Positions 54,120 through 63,996 of a stretch of DNA of 64,000 bases are shown here, piece by piece. The stretch is from contig NZ_CP046194.1 of assembly GCF_012568845.1 (NCBI RefSeq), positions 327,078 through 391,077 on the forward strand, written 5' to 3'. This DNA is from Enterobacteriaceae endosymbiont of Donacia cincticornis. GTDB lineage: Bacteria > Pseudomonadota > Gammaproteobacteria > Enterobacterales > Enterobacteriaceae. The position numbers and the translations under genes are program-made. Under the pieces are notes generated by a model. That model was given only the letters and a program-made list of their open reading frames with translations, did no database searches and was not told the origin of the DNA. Position 1 is the stretch's first letter; the number at the start of each line of letters is the position of its first letter.

Positions 54120-56579
54120 CTAGATAATATGTAATAAATCAGTTAATACCCCTGCTGCAGTAACATTATTACCAGCACCGTATCCTCTTAATACTAATGG
54201 ATAAGGTTGATAATAATTAGTATAAAAAGCAAAAGAATTTTCTCCATTTTTTATATTAAAAAATGGATGATTATTATCAATTTGAATAATTTCTACTTTA
54301 CATATACCTTTTTTATCTATACTTCCTACATAACGTAAAACTTTGTTGTTTTGTTTTGCATATTGAACTTTTTTTATATAAATTTCATCTATTTTTGATA
54401 AAGAATTTAAAAATTCTTTAATAGAAGAATCTTGATTTAATTTAAATTTATTAGGTATAATAGATTCAATAATTATATCTTTTAATTCTATGTTAAAACC
54501 AATTTCTCTAGCTAATATAAGTAATTTTCTAGCTACATCTATACCTGTAAGATCTATACGAGGATCTGGTTCCGTAAAACCCATTTTTTGAGCCATTATT
54601 ATGGATTTAGATAAAGTTATTCCTTCTTCTAATTTACCAAAAATAAATGATAATGAACCGGATAAAATTCCAATAAATTTATTAAGTTTATTACCTGTTT
54701 GTAATAAATTTTTTAAAGTATTAATAATTGGTAAACCAGCACCAACGTTTGTTTCATAATAAAATTTTAAATTTAATTTACTTGCTGTTAAACGTATTTG
54801 ATTATAGTATTTTATACTGGAAGAATTTGCTTTTTTATTAACAGCTATTATATTAAAACCATAATTAAAAAAATTAATGTATTGATCAGCAATTTCTTGT
54901 GAAGAAGTACAATCAATAATAACTGGATTAATTAATTTATATTTTTTAATATTGTGTAATAAATATTGTATTTTATTATTAGAAGAATAATTATGTTTTA
55001 TTTGTTCTTGCCAATTTTTAATATTAATTCCATTAAAATCTATTAATAAATATTTTGTATTTAAAATACTACAAATTTTTAAAATAATATTTTTTTTTTT
55101 AAAAAAATCTATGTTTTGATGAATTTGTTGTAATAAAGTACTTCCAATACCTCCAGTACCTATAATAAAAATTTCTAATATTTTTTTTTTATGAAATAAA
55201 ATTTCATGTATTATTTTTATAATATTTTGTGCATAATATTTTTTTATGGCCACAGTAATATAATTTTGGGAAATATTTTGTGATATACCAAAAATACTTG
55301 TTTTTGTTATTTTAAATATTTTTAAAAAATTAGAAATTATATTTTTAGAATAATTAACTTTATTAATAACTAAAGTAATTAATGATAAATTTCTAATTAT
55401 TTGTATAGATTTTATTAAATTATATTTAAATTCTAAATATAATTCTTCTTCTAATAAACTTTTTAAATTATCTAAATCTTTATTTAATAAAAATATATTA
55501 ATATTACAGTCTTCAGAAGACTGAGTTATAAAATAAATAGATATTTTGGATTGAAATATAAAAAATAATATTTTTGATATGATATTATTTGTATATTTAT
55601 TTTTATTACCAAAAATATTTAGCATTGATATATTTTTTAATTCAACAATACCTTTTATTTTTGGTGATAAATATTTAGTTATATCAAAATTTTTAATTAA
55701 AGTTCCATTAAATTGTGGATTCATAATATTTTTTATAACACAAGGTATATTATTTTTTAACATAGGTAGTAATGTTTTATAATGAATGACCTTAGCGCCA
55801 AAATATGATAAATTTATTGCTTCTTGATAATTAATAAATTTTAATAATTGTGTATCAGGTATAATATTAGGATCTGCAGTATAAATACCATTAACATCAG
55901 TCCAAATTTCACAACAACTAGCTTTTAAACAAACTGCTAATACTGCAGCAGAATAATCTGAACCATTTCTACCCAATAAAACAGTATTATTATTTTTATT
56001 CACAGCAAAAAAACCAGGCATTAATATTAGATCAATATTAGATAAATTAATTTTTTGAATATTTTTAGAAGTTATAGAAATATCTACTGTTGATTCTAAA
56101 TTATTACCATAAGCTAATAAATATTTTTTAGGAGAAATAATATATATTTTATGTTTTTTGATCTTTAATAAAGATTCTAATAAAAGTATAGAAAATTTTT
56201 CACCTTGTGATAAAATTTTTGCTTTAATTATATCTGGACAATAGTTTATTAATTTAATACCATGTAATAATTCTTTTATTTGAGATAAAATTTTCTTTAT
56301 TTTATCATGTAAAAAAATAATATCTATATCATTAACTCTTTCTTTTAAATTATTAATTAAATTAATAAAAAAATTTTTTATGTATATAAAGTCTTTTTTA
56401 GCATTTTTTTTTTCTAATTTTTTTTTTATTATTAATTCCAAACTATTAGTAATAGTTGCAGGAGCAGACAAGACAACAGCTATTTTTTCTTTTTTTAAAT
56501 AATTATTAATTATATTTGTTACTAATAAAAATTTTTCTGCATTTTTTAATGAAGTTCCACCAAATTTTAATACTTTCAT
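54120..56579 (-). CDS. thrA: Bifunctional aspartokinase/homoserine dehydrogenase I
   Basis: Catalyses the first and third steps from aspartate to threonine. It has 819 residues (820 in E. coli). The kinase domain starts MKVLKFGGTSLKNAEKF and contains GRNGSDYSAAVLA. Two diverged ACT regulatory domains lie in the middle. The dehydrogenase begins at IIGTGGIGSTLL, near residue 465, and contains NVGAGLPIINTL and GFTEPDPRIDLTGIDVARK. The kinase and dehydrogenase cores are better conserved than the ACT region. AGG lies upstream of the ATG. No threonine/isoleucine-rich leader peptide or attenuator is visible in the 155 bp upstream. Confidence 0.97.
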   Translation of the reverse strand: MKVLKFGGTSLKNAEKFLLVTNIINNYLKKEKIAVVLSAPATITNSLELIIKKKLEKKNAKKDFIYIKNFFINLINNLKERVNDIDIIFLHDKIKKILSQIKELLHGIKLINYCPDIIKAKILSQGEKFSILLLESLLKIKKHKIYIISPKKYLLAYGNNLESTVDISITSKNIQKINLSNIDLILMPGFFAVNKNNNTVLLGRNGSDYSAAVLAVCLKASCCEIWTDVNGIYTADPNIIPDTQLLKFINYQEAINLSYFGAKVIHYKTLLPMLKNNIPCVIKNIMNPQFNGTLIKNFDITKYLSPKIKGIVELKNISMLNIFGNKNKYTNNIISKILFFIFQSKISIYFITQSSEDCNINIFLLNKDLDNLKSLLEEELYLEFKYNLIKSIQIIRNLSLITLVINKVNYSKNIISNFLKIFKITKTSIFGISQNISQNYITVAIKKYYAQNIIKIIHEILFHKKKILEIFIIGTGGIGSTLLQQIHQNIDFFKKKNIILKICSILNTKYLLIDFNGINIKNWQEQIKHNYSSNNKIQYLLHNIKKYKLINPVIIDCTSSQEIADQYINFFNYGFNIIAVNKKANSSSIKYYNQIRLTASKLNLKFYYETNVGAGLPIINTLKNLLQTGNKLNKFIGILSGSLSFIFGKLEEGITLSKSIIMAQKMGFTEPDPRIDLTGIDVARKLLILAREIGFNIELKDIIIESIIPNKFKLNQDSSIKEFLNSLSKIDEIYIKKVQYAKQNNKVLRYVGSIDKKGICKVEIIQIDNNHPFFNIKNGENSFAFYTNYYQPYPLVLRGYGAGNNVTAAGVLTDLLHII

Positions 56580-56665
56580 ATTATTAAACCTATATTTATT
56601 TTTAAAATATAAAAATATAAATAGTTAGATATTTATAATTTTTATAAAATAAATATATATTAATA

Positions 56666-56683
56666 TAGTTTTTATTAAAACTA
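56666..56683 (-). terminator. Possible weak terminator between parC and thrA
   Basis: A 7-bp perfect stem (56666-56672 with 56677-56683, loop of 4) with T-rich DNA beyond lies about 50 bp after the parC stop. It is A/T-rich and short, so termination is uncertain. Confidence 0.3.
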
Positions 56684-56734
56684 AAATATTTAATTTATTT
56701 ATTTTATATAAATTAAAATAATAATAAAATACTT

Positions 56735-58987
56735 TTAATTATTATCTTTAATAAAGATATCTTCAATATTTTTTAAATTCTTATAAAAAAAACCTTTTTT
56801 ACCTTTTAAGGAATAAAATTTTTTTATTTCTTCATAATTTAATATAAACTGTTCTTTATTAGTTTTTATATAAATTGTAGAATTTTTATTAATACAAAAT
56901 ATCCATTTTAATTTATCTTTATTTTGAATAAATTCTTTACTATCAATAAAAATTAATCTACTTCCTTTTCCTTTTGATAATTTAGGAATTTCATTTATGG
57001 AAAATAATAAAAATCTATTTAATAGAGATATAGTTAAAATTTTAGTATTTTTATTTTTAATAACTAAAGGTGATAATATTTCTGCATTTTTAGATAAAAT
57101 AATAGATAATTTTCCATTTCTATTACATGCAATTAAATCATGAAATTTACATATAAATCCATAACCAGAACTAGAAGATAAAATAATTTTTCTATTATTA
57201 GATTCCATTAATAAACTTTTAATTATAGATCCTTTAGAAATATTTAATTTAGCATTTAAAGGTTCTCCTTGACTTCTTGCTGCAGGTAATGAAATCGTAT
57301 CAATACTATAAGAACGTCCAGTAGAATCTAAAATTACTATAGTTTGGTTTTTTTTTCCTTTTACAGAAAGTAAAAATGAATCTCCAGATTTATAATTAAG
57401 ATTTAAGGGATCTATAGTATGTCCTTTTGCACATCTGATCCATCCCATTTTAGATAAGATAATTGTAATAGGTTCGCTTAAAATTAATTCTGATTCATTT
57501 AATAATTTTGCTTCTTTTCTTTTTTTTAAAATTGAACGACGATTATCATTATAATTATTAGATAATAATATTATTTCTTTTTTTAATAAAATATTAATTT
57601 TTTTATCTGAAGATAATATTTGTATAATATTTTTATATTCTATTTCTAATTTTTTTTTTTTATTTATTAAATTTTTTTCTTCTATAAATGAAATAGAACG
57701 TAATTTAAAATTAAGTAATGTTTCTATTTGTAAATTAGTTAAATTAAATTTTTTTTTAAAAATAGGTTTAGGATCTAAATTTAAACGAATAATTTTAATA
57801 AATTTTTCTAAATTAGAATATACGATCAATAATCCTTCTATAAGATGTAATTTTTGGATTATTTTTTCTAAATAAAAATGTAAACGTTTTTTTACTATGA
57901 TTTTCCGAAACAAAATCCATTCTGATAATATTTCTATTAAACTTTTTACAGCTGGCTTATTATTTAATCCAATCATATTTAAATTAATACGATAACTTTT
58001 TTCTAAATCAGTAGTAAAAAACAAATGTAACATAATTTGTTCAATTTTTAAATAATTAAAATTATTACGTATAATAATTACTATTCGTGTAGGATTTTCA
58101 TAATCAGATTCATCTCTAATATCTTCGATCATAGGTAATTTTTTATTTCTCATTTGTGTAGTAATTTGTTCAATAATTCGTATTCCTGAAATTTGATAAG
58201 GTAATGATGTAATAATTATTGAATTATTTTTAATTTCCCATATTGCTCTTAATTTAATTGAACCTTTTCCTTTTTCATATATTTTATATATTTCATCTTT
58301 AGATGTTATAATTTCACTTCCTGTTGGGAAGTCTGGACCTTGTATCGTATTTAAAAGTTCATTTAATGAAATTTTAGGATTATCAATAATTTTAATTATT
58401 GCATTAGATATTTCCTTAATATTATGAGGGGGTATATCAGTTGACATACCTACTGCTATTCCAGTTGATCCATTTAGAATAATATTAGGTAAACATGCAG
58501 GTAATATTTTAGGTTCTAGTAATGTACCATCAAAATTAGGTACAAAATCAACAGTACCTTTTTCTATTTCATTTAATAATATATCAGAATATTTAGACAA
58601 ACGAGATTCTGTATATCTCATAGCTGCAAATGATTTTGGATCATCTTGAGCTCCCCAATTTCCTTGACCTTCTATTAATGGATATCTATAAGAAAAATTT
58701 TGTGCCATTAAAACCATTGCCTCATAACATGCTATATCTCCATGAGGATGGTATTTACCTATTACATCACCAACAGTTCTAGCTGATTTTTTATATTTAG
58801 AAGAAGATCTTAATCCTAATTCAGACATAGCATATATAATTCTTCTTTGAACTGGTTTTAATCCATCTCCAATATGTGGTAATGCTCTATCAGATATTAC
58901 ATAAATAGAATAATTTAAGTATGCATTTTCTGCAAATTGATCTAATTGTATAGATTCTATTATATTTTTTTTTAATAATTTGTTCAT
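56735..58987 (-). CDS. parC: DNA topoisomerase IV subunit A
   Basis: Decatenates daughter chromosomes and relaxes supercoils, together with ParE. It has 750 residues and aligns end to end with E. coli ParC (752), not GyrA (875): [30 protein letters not shown], and the C-terminal blocks [20 protein letters not shown] and [10 protein letters not shown]. The catalytic tyrosine is Tyr125 in [10 protein letters not shown]. The residue equivalent to Ser80 is Ile85 (GDIACYEAM). AGGAAA precedes the ATG. parE is not in the window. Confidence 0.96.
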   Translation of the reverse strand: MNKLLKKNIIESIQLDQFAENAYLNYSIYVISDRALPHIGDGLKPVQRRIIYAMSELGLRSSSKYKKSARTVGDVIGKYHPHGDIACYEAMVLMAQNFSYRYPLIEGQGNWGAQDDPKSFAAMRYTESRLSKYSDILLNEIEKGTVDFVPNFDGTLLEPKILPACLPNIILNGSTGIAVGMSTDIPPHNIKEISNAIIKIIDNPKISLNELLNTIQGPDFPTGSEIITSKDEIYKIYEKGKGSIKLRAIWEIKNNSIIITSLPYQISGIRIIEQITTQMRNKKLPMIEDIRDESDYENPTRIVIIIRNNFNYLKIEQIMLHLFFTTDLEKSYRINLNMIGLNNKPAVKSLIEILSEWILFRKIIVKKRLHFYLEKIIQKLHLIEGLLIVYSNLEKFIKIIRLNLDPKPIFKKKFNLTNLQIETLLNFKLRSISFIEEKNLINKKKKLEIEYKNIIQILSSDKKINILLKKEIILLSNNYNDNRRSILKKRKEAKLLNESELILSEPITIILSKMGWIRCAKGHTIDPLNLNYKSGDSFLLSVKGKKNQTIVILDSTGRSYSIDTISLPAARSQGEPLNAKLNISKGSIIKSLLMESNNRKIILSSSSGYGFICKFHDLIACNRNGKLSIILSKNAEILSPLVIKNKNTKILTISLLNRFLLFSINEIPKLSKGKGSRLIFIDSKEFIQNKDKLKWIFCINKNSTIYIKTNKEQFILNYEEIKKFYSLKGKKGFFYKNLKNIEDIFIKDNN

Positions 58988-59176
58988 TTAATATTTCCTA
59001 AAAAAAAATTTATATAAAATATTTTAATTATAAAGAATATTTATAATATTTTAATTATAAAAAAATTATTCTTATTTTTAATTTATTCTTTAAAAATTAA
59101 ATATAAATTTTATTGAATTTTATAGAATAAATATGTTATTTTTATGCAATAAAATTTTTTATATGGATATTTTATT

Positions 59177-60250
59177 ATGCAAAAAAATTATTTTGATAAT
59201 AAAAATAATTTAATGACTCCAAAAGAATTAAAAAACAAGTTACCAATATCTCAAAATATTAAAAATAACATATTAATATCACGTAAAATTATATCAAATA
59301 TTATTAATGGTAAAGATTCTAAAATTTTAATCATTTGTGGACCATGTTCTATACATAATTTTGAAGAAACTATAAAATATGGGAATTTATTAAAAAATTT
59401 ATCATTAAAATTAAAAAAAAACATATATATTATTATGAGAGTATATTTTGAAAAACCTAGAACAATTTTAGGATGGAAGGGATTAATTAATGATCCATAT
59501 ATGAATCAAACTTTTAATATAAACAAAGGATTATACCTAGCACGTAAATTATTAATTAGACTAGCTGAAAAAAATATATTATTAGCAACTGAAATTTTAG
59601 ATCCTAATACATTTCATTATATAGATGATTTATTAAGTTGGGTGGCTATTGGAGCACGTACAGTAGAATCACAAATTCATAGAGAAATAGCTTCTTTCAT
59701 CAAAATTCCTGTAGGATTTAAAAATAATACAAATGGTGATATTAATGTAGCTATTAATGCTATTCAAGCATCAGCTGCAAAACATCATTTTATTGGTTTA
59801 AATCAAAATGGAAAATTATGTGTAATAAATACTACAGGAAATAAAAATTGTCATATTATTTTAAGAGGAGGTCAAAAACCTAATTATTATAAACATGATA
59901 TAATTAAATGTGAAAAAAATTTATTAAATCTCGGATTAAAATCTAAAATAATGATAGATTGTAATCATGGAAATTCTAATAAAGATTATAAAAAACAAAT
60001 TTTAGTTATTAAATCAATAATTTCTCAAATTAAAGAAGGAAACATTTCGATTATAGGAATAATGATAGAAAGTTATATTAATGAAGGAAATCAAATTTTA
60101 GATATTAAAAATAATAAAATATTAAAATATGGAGTGTCAATTACAGATGGATGTTTAGATTTTAAATCTACAGAAAAATTTTTATTAAAAATAAATAATG
60201 AATTGGATCCAATAATTAAAACACGTTTTTTTCAACAAAATATTTATTAA
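59177..60250 (+). CDS. aroF: DAHP synthase, AroF type
   Basis: First step of the shikimate pathway, joining phosphoenolpyruvate and erythrose 4-phosphate. It has 357 residues (356 in E. coli AroF). CGPCSIH (metal cysteine near residue 57), MRVYFEKPRT, GWKGLINDP, IGARTVESQ and DCNHGNSNKDY are intact. KYGVSITDG and the place before tyrA favour the AroF type over AroG and AroH. Residues after the conserved DP near residue 144 (NTFH against NSPQ) differ next to Pro148, a site of tyrosine-resistant mutation in E. coli AroF; feedback control cannot be judged from this alone. No TyrR box is recognisable upstream. Confidence 0.93.
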   Translation: MQKNYFDNKNNLMTPKELKNKLPISQNIKNNILISRKIISNIINGKDSKILIICGPCSIHNFEETIKYGNLLKNLSLKLKKNIYIIMRVYFEKPRTILGWKGLINDPYMNQTFNINKGLYLARKLLIRLAEKNILLATEILDPNTFHYIDDLLSWVAIGARTVESQIHREIASFIKIPVGFKNNTNGDINVAINAIQASAAKHHFIGLNQNGKLCVINTTGNKNCHIILRGGQKPNYYKHDIIKCEKNLLNLGLKSKIMIDCNHGNSNKDYKKQILVIKSIISQIKEGNISIIGIMIESYINEGNQILDIKNNKILKYGVSITDGCLDFKSTEKFLLKINNELDPIIKTRFFQQNIY

Positions 60251-60268
60251 TTATAAATTTAAAATAAT

Positions 60269-61342
60269 ATGTTAAATAAAATAAATTTATTACGTGATCA
60301 AATTGATATTCTAGATCAACAATTATTAAATCTTTTAAAAAAAAGATTAAATTTAGTAAAACAAATTGGATTAATAAAATACAAAAATGGATTACCTATT
60401 TATTCTCTAGAAAGAGAAAAAAATATAATTAAATTAAGAAGACAAGAAGCAGAACAAAAAGGAATATCTCCTAATTTTATCGAAAATATATTATATCGTA
60501 TAATTAATGAATCATATTTTTATGAAAAAAATAAAATATTTAAAAATTTAAAACCTAATTTTTCTAAAATACTTATTATTAGTAATAATAAAATGGGTCT
60601 TTTTTTTAAAAAAATGTTAATATTAACAGGATATAATATTAATTATATAGAAGAAAAAAATTTAGATATAAAAAATATAGATTTTATATTTAAAAATATA
60701 GGTATGATTATTATTAATGTATCTATATCTTTTTTAAAAAAAATTGTAAAAAAATTATTAATTTTACCTAAAAATTGTATTTTAGTTGATTTATCTCCTT
60801 TAAAACAATTATCATTTAAAATGATACTTAAAATCTATAAAGGTCCTGTTTTAGGCCTATATCCATTATTTAATATAGAAAAAAAATTATTTTTAAAAGA
60901 ATCTATTATGTATTGTCATGGACATAATAAAAAACTTTATTTTTGGTTTTTAAAACAAATAAAAATTTGGGGAATAAATATATATGATATTAATATTGGG
61001 AAACATGATCAATATATATTTTTTATAGAATCATTAAAGTATTTTTTTGTATTAACATATACTACTTTAGTATCTAAAAATAAAATTTTATTAAATGAAA
61101 TATTTATTTTATCAAAACCTATATATGATCTAAATTTATTTATTTTAAAAAATTTTTCTACTTACGACATAAAATTATATATTGATCTTATTTTTAAAAA
61201 TAAAGAAAATAAAAAAAATATCGAAAAATATTTTAATTGTATAAAAAATTTATTTTTTTTAATTGAAAATTATAAAATAAATAAAATAGAAAATATTTTT
61301 AAAAAAATACAAGATTTTTTAATAAAAAATATAAAAAATTAA
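60269..61342 (+). CDS. tyrA: TyrA: chorismate mutase with decayed prephenate dehydrogenase domain
   Basis: Aligns along its full length with E. coli T-protein (357 against 373 residues). The chorismate mutase part (1 to about 90) keeps the active-site residues Arg9, Arg26, Lys37, Arg49 and Glu50 in the same numbering. The prephenate dehydrogenase part keeps the fold and Lys179. The NAD glycine loop VGGGGQMG has become ISNNKMG. Catalytic His197 is Tyr198 (LGLYPLF), His257 is Tyr258, Arg286 is Asp287 and Arg294 is Asn295. The likely role is chorismate to prephenate only. It is 18 bp after aroF, as in the E. coli aroF-tyrA operon. Confidence 0.93.
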   Translation: MLNKINLLRDQIDILDQQLLNLLKKRLNLVKQIGLIKYKNGLPIYSLEREKNIIKLRRQEAEQKGISPNFIENILYRIINESYFYEKNKIFKNLKPNFSKILIISNNKMGLFFKKMLILTGYNINYIEEKNLDIKNIDFIFKNIGMIIINVSISFLKKIVKKLLILPKNCILVDLSPLKQLSFKMILKIYKGPVLGLYPLFNIEKKLFLKESIMYCHGHNKKLYFWFLKQIKIWGINIYDINIGKHDQYIFFIESLKYFFVLTYTTLVSKNKILLNEIFILSKPIYDLNLFILKNFSTYDIKLYIDLIFKNKENKKNIEKYFNCIKNLFFLIENYKINKIENIFKKIQDFLIKNIKN

Positions 61343-61383
61343 ATAAATAATAAAAAATTATAGTTATAAATGATAATTAAAAA

Positions 61384-61420
61384 TTAAAAACTTAATATTA
61401 AAAAAATATTAAGTTTTTAA
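61384..61420. terminator. Bidirectional terminator between tyrA and bamD
   Basis: A perfect 16-bp stem (61384-61399 with 61405-61420, loop AAAAA) has A5 on one shoulder and T5 on the other. It stands between two convergent genes, so it can serve both strands. Confidence 0.75.
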
Positions 61421-61428
61421 TTACAAAA

Positions 61429-62148
61429 TTAAAAATTATTAATTTTTAATTTATTCAAAGAATTATTTAAAATTTTTTTGATTAAATCAGTATCAAAATT
61501 ATTATCTGGATTATTTTTTAAAAAAATTAAACATCTATTAATTGTTGATATATATTTTTTTTTTCGATAAAGAAATTTAATAATATTTAAATCAAAATTT
61601 TTAACACGTTTCATCATATAAACTAATTTCTTTTTTAAAAGATGAATATAAATACTATTTGGATATTTTTTAAAAAATATTTTTGTATCATTAATAGCTA
61701 ATTGAGTATAAAATGGATTACAATCATTTCGGTTAATTTTAAATAGATTTTGTACTAAATTATTAGTATCTAAAGATATTTCTGTTATTATTTTAATATA
61801 AAAAATATAACTCATAAATGCAGAATGATCATATAATTTTATAAATTCATCTATTAATTCTAAAACAATTAAAAAATTATGTTCTAAATAATTTAAATAA
61901 ATTAAAAAAACTAAAATTTTTTCAGTATATATATTATGTGGATAATTAATATATAAATTATTAAATTTTAATAAAGCTTGATTATATTTTTTTTCAGAAA
62001 AAAATTTTATAGCATTTAGATATTCACATTTTAAAGGAATATCAGAATAATTTTGTTCATATGTATAATATTTACAATTAATTGTAATTACTAATATTAT
62101 CATTAATATACTGATCGAAAATATTTTTTTATTTATATAATTTTTCAT
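61429..62148 (-). CDS. bamD: Outer membrane assembly lipoprotein BamD
   Basis: Essential BAM-complex lipoprotein for folding outer membrane proteins. It has 239 residues (245 in E. coli). A hydrophobic signal ends at Cys25, but the preceding residues are ITIN, not the usual LxG/A lipobox. TPR-like helical repeats match E. coli BamD blocks: YNQALLKFNNLYINYPHNIY, ELIDEFIKLY and KIFFKKYPNSIY. Sequence identity is low; neighbouring rluD, divergent as in E. coli, supports the call. Confidence 0.85.
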   Translation of the reverse strand: MKNYINKKIFSISILMIILVITINCKYYTYEQNYSDIPLKCEYLNAIKFFSEKKYNQALLKFNNLYINYPHNIYTEKILVFLIYLNYLEHNFLIVLELIDEFIKLYDHSAFMSYIFYIKIITEISLDTNNLVQNLFKINRNDCNPFYTQLAINDTKIFFKKYPNSIYIHLLKKKLVYMMKRVKNFDLNIIKFLYRKKKYISTINRCLIFLKNNPDNNFDTDLIKKILNNSLNKLKINNF

Positions 62149-62213
62149 TTTTCTAAATTTATATATAATATAATATATTAAATATAATCTATAATTTTAA
62201 AATTTTAAATAAA

Positions 62214-63169
62214 ATGGAAAATATTAATTTAACTTTTAAAGTTTGTTTATTACATAATAAAAAAAGATTAGATGTTTTTCTTAAAGAAAAAGTATTAAAA
62301 TTTTCTAGAATGCAAATAAAAAAACTTATACTTTGTAACAAAGTACAAATTAATTATAAAATTATAAATATACCTAAAAAAAAATTTTTTTAGGAGATAT
62401 AATTCAAATTAATACTCTTATTTTAAATAAAAAAATAATATGGAAAGCACAAAATATACCACTAAATATAATTTATGAAGATCAATATATTTTAGTTATT
62501 AATAAAAAATCTAATATTGTTGTACATCCTAATAATAAAAATATAAATAGTACTATTTTTAATTCAATATTATATCATTATCCATATTCAAGAGATATAC
62601 CTAGAGCAGGTATTATACATAGATTAGACAAAAATACTACTGGATTAATGATTATAGCAAAAAATATTTATTCTTATTTTTTTTTAAGACAAGAATTAAA
62701 AAAACATAATATAGTTAGAAACTATGAAGCTATTGTAAATGGAATTATTAAACATAATAATGTTATAGATTATCCAATAAAACGTATATATAAAAAAAAT
62801 AATATTTGTATGCATGTACATCCGTTAGGTAAAACAGCAATAACAAAAATTTTTATAAAAAATATTTTTAAAAATTATACTCATTTAAAAATTAAATTAA
62901 AAACAGGTAGAACTCATCAAATTAGAGTTCATCTATCTTATATTAAACATAGTATTGTTGGTGATCAAATATATAGAAACTATACTAGTAATATTAATTA
63001 TCATAAATTTTATAAAATAAAAATTAATGAAATAATTAAAAGACAAGCTTTACATGCAAAATGTATTAAATTTGTCCATCCATTTTATAATACATTAATA
63101 ACATTAGAAACAATTTTACCAAATGACATAAATAATTTGATTAATTTTTTGAAAAATGTTAGCATATAA
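62214..63169 (+). pseudogene. rluD: 23S rRNA pseudouridine synthase RluD, split by one frameshift
   Basis: Makes pseudouridines 1911, 1915 and 1917 in helix 69 of 23S rRNA. The frame opens at the ATG at 62214 (MENINLTFKVCLLHNKKRLD, S4-like domain) and hits TAG at 62391-62393. Homology continues without loss in the -1 frame from TTAGGAGAT (62390) to 63169. The break is in nine A (62376-62384) followed by seven T (62385-62391); one extra base would give an unbroken protein of about 318 residues (326 in E. coli). The catalytic Asp is intact in HRLDKNTTGLM, as are GRTHQIRVH and RQALHA. It may be expressed by transcriptional slippage or -1 frameshifting. Confidence 0.9.
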
Positions 63170-63170
63170 C

Positions 63171-63205
63171 TTAAAACTTTTAATATAAAATATTAAAAGT
63201 TTTAA
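63171..63205 (+). terminator. Terminator after rluD
   Basis: A perfect 16-bp stem (63171-63186 with 63190-63205, loop of 3) starts 1 bp after the rluD stop, with TTTTAA on the 3' side. It separates rluD from dsbA. Confidence 0.65.
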
Positions 63206-63299
63206 TATCATATTAGTAAATTTTTAAAAAAATAGTTTAACTGAAAATTAAATATTAGATAATGTTTAATCTTATATTTTAATAAAGAGTGATAAAATC

Positions 63300-63980
63300 A
63301 TGATAAATATAAAAAAAAAATGCGTATTGTTTTTTAGTATACTATTTTTATTAATAGTCACATCTAATAATTGTTTTGCATATAGAAATCCGCCAAGAGA
63401 TCCTTTTTATGAAAAACTAACAAAAGAAAATCAGTTATTATATCAAAAAGAATTTGGTAATAAACCAGTTATAGTTGAATTTTTTTCATTTTTATGTCCT
63501 CACTGTTATGAATTTTATAAAAATATTAATAAAAAAATTTTTTTAAATAAAATTCCTAAAAATGTTAAAATTATAAAGATTCATTATAGTAAAATGGGTC
63601 AAGAAGATGGTTTTGCTACTTTATTAGGTTATACATGGGTAGTTGCTAAAATGTTAAATGTAGAAAATAAAATTATGGGTCCTCTTTTTAATGGTATCCA
63701 TAAAACTGAAACTATTCGTGATTATCAATCTATAAAAAAACTTTTTATAAAAGTTACAGGTATAACTGGTAATGCATTTGATGCAGCATGGAATAGTAAT
63801 ATAGCAAAAACATTATTTGAAAAAGAATATGATTTAGTTGAAAAACTTGATATAAATTTAGTTCCAGATATTTATATTAATAATAAGTATGTTATTAATT
63901 TATCATCATTATATGATATCTATGCAGATAATTTTTATTCACACTATATAGATATAGTGTTAAAACTTTTAAAAAAATAA
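63300..63980 (+). CDS. dsbA: Thiol:disulfide interchange protein DsbA
   Basis: Periplasmic oxidase that introduces disulfides into exported proteins. It has 226 residues (208 in E. coli). A signal peptide ends at NCFA, near residue 27. The active site CPHC is at 66-69 (FFSFLCPHCYEF), the cis-proline region is NLVPDIYIN, and AAWNS and TIRDYQS match E. coli. AAAGAG precedes the ATG. A working DsbA with BamD and FkpA implies that an outer membrane and exported proteins remain. Confidence 0.95.
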   Translation: MINIKKKCVLFFSILFLLIVTSNNCFAYRNPPRDPFYEKLTKENQLLYQKEFGNKPVIVEFFSFLCPHCYEFYKNINKKIFLNKIPKNVKIIKIHYSKMGQEDGFATLLGYTWVVAKMLNVENKIMGPLFNGIHKTETIRDYQSIKKLFIKVTGITGNAFDAAWNSNIAKTLFEKEYDLVEKLDINLVPDIYINNKYVINLSSLYDIYADNFYSHYIDIVLKLLKK

Positions 63981-63996
63981 GTTTATTTTTTTAAAA
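63967..63996 (+). terminator. Probable terminator overlapping the dsbA stop
   Basis: A 13-bp A/T stem (63967-63979 with 63984-63996) includes the dsbA stop codon; the 3' arm holds seven T residues. Confidence 0.45.

Noticed and set aside
55579..55782. Open frame of 67 codons on the plus strand
   Set aside because: Antisense to thrA.
56735..58987. Reading this gene as gyrA with a lost C-terminus
   Set aside because: Length and the C-terminal blocks follow ParC to the end, so no truncation needs to be invoked.
59019..59061. A 16-bp direct repeat (59019-59034 and 59046-59061) between parC and aroF as a regulator site
   Set aside because: It is pure A/T except for nothing distinctive, does not resemble a TyrR box, and such repeats arise easily at this composition.
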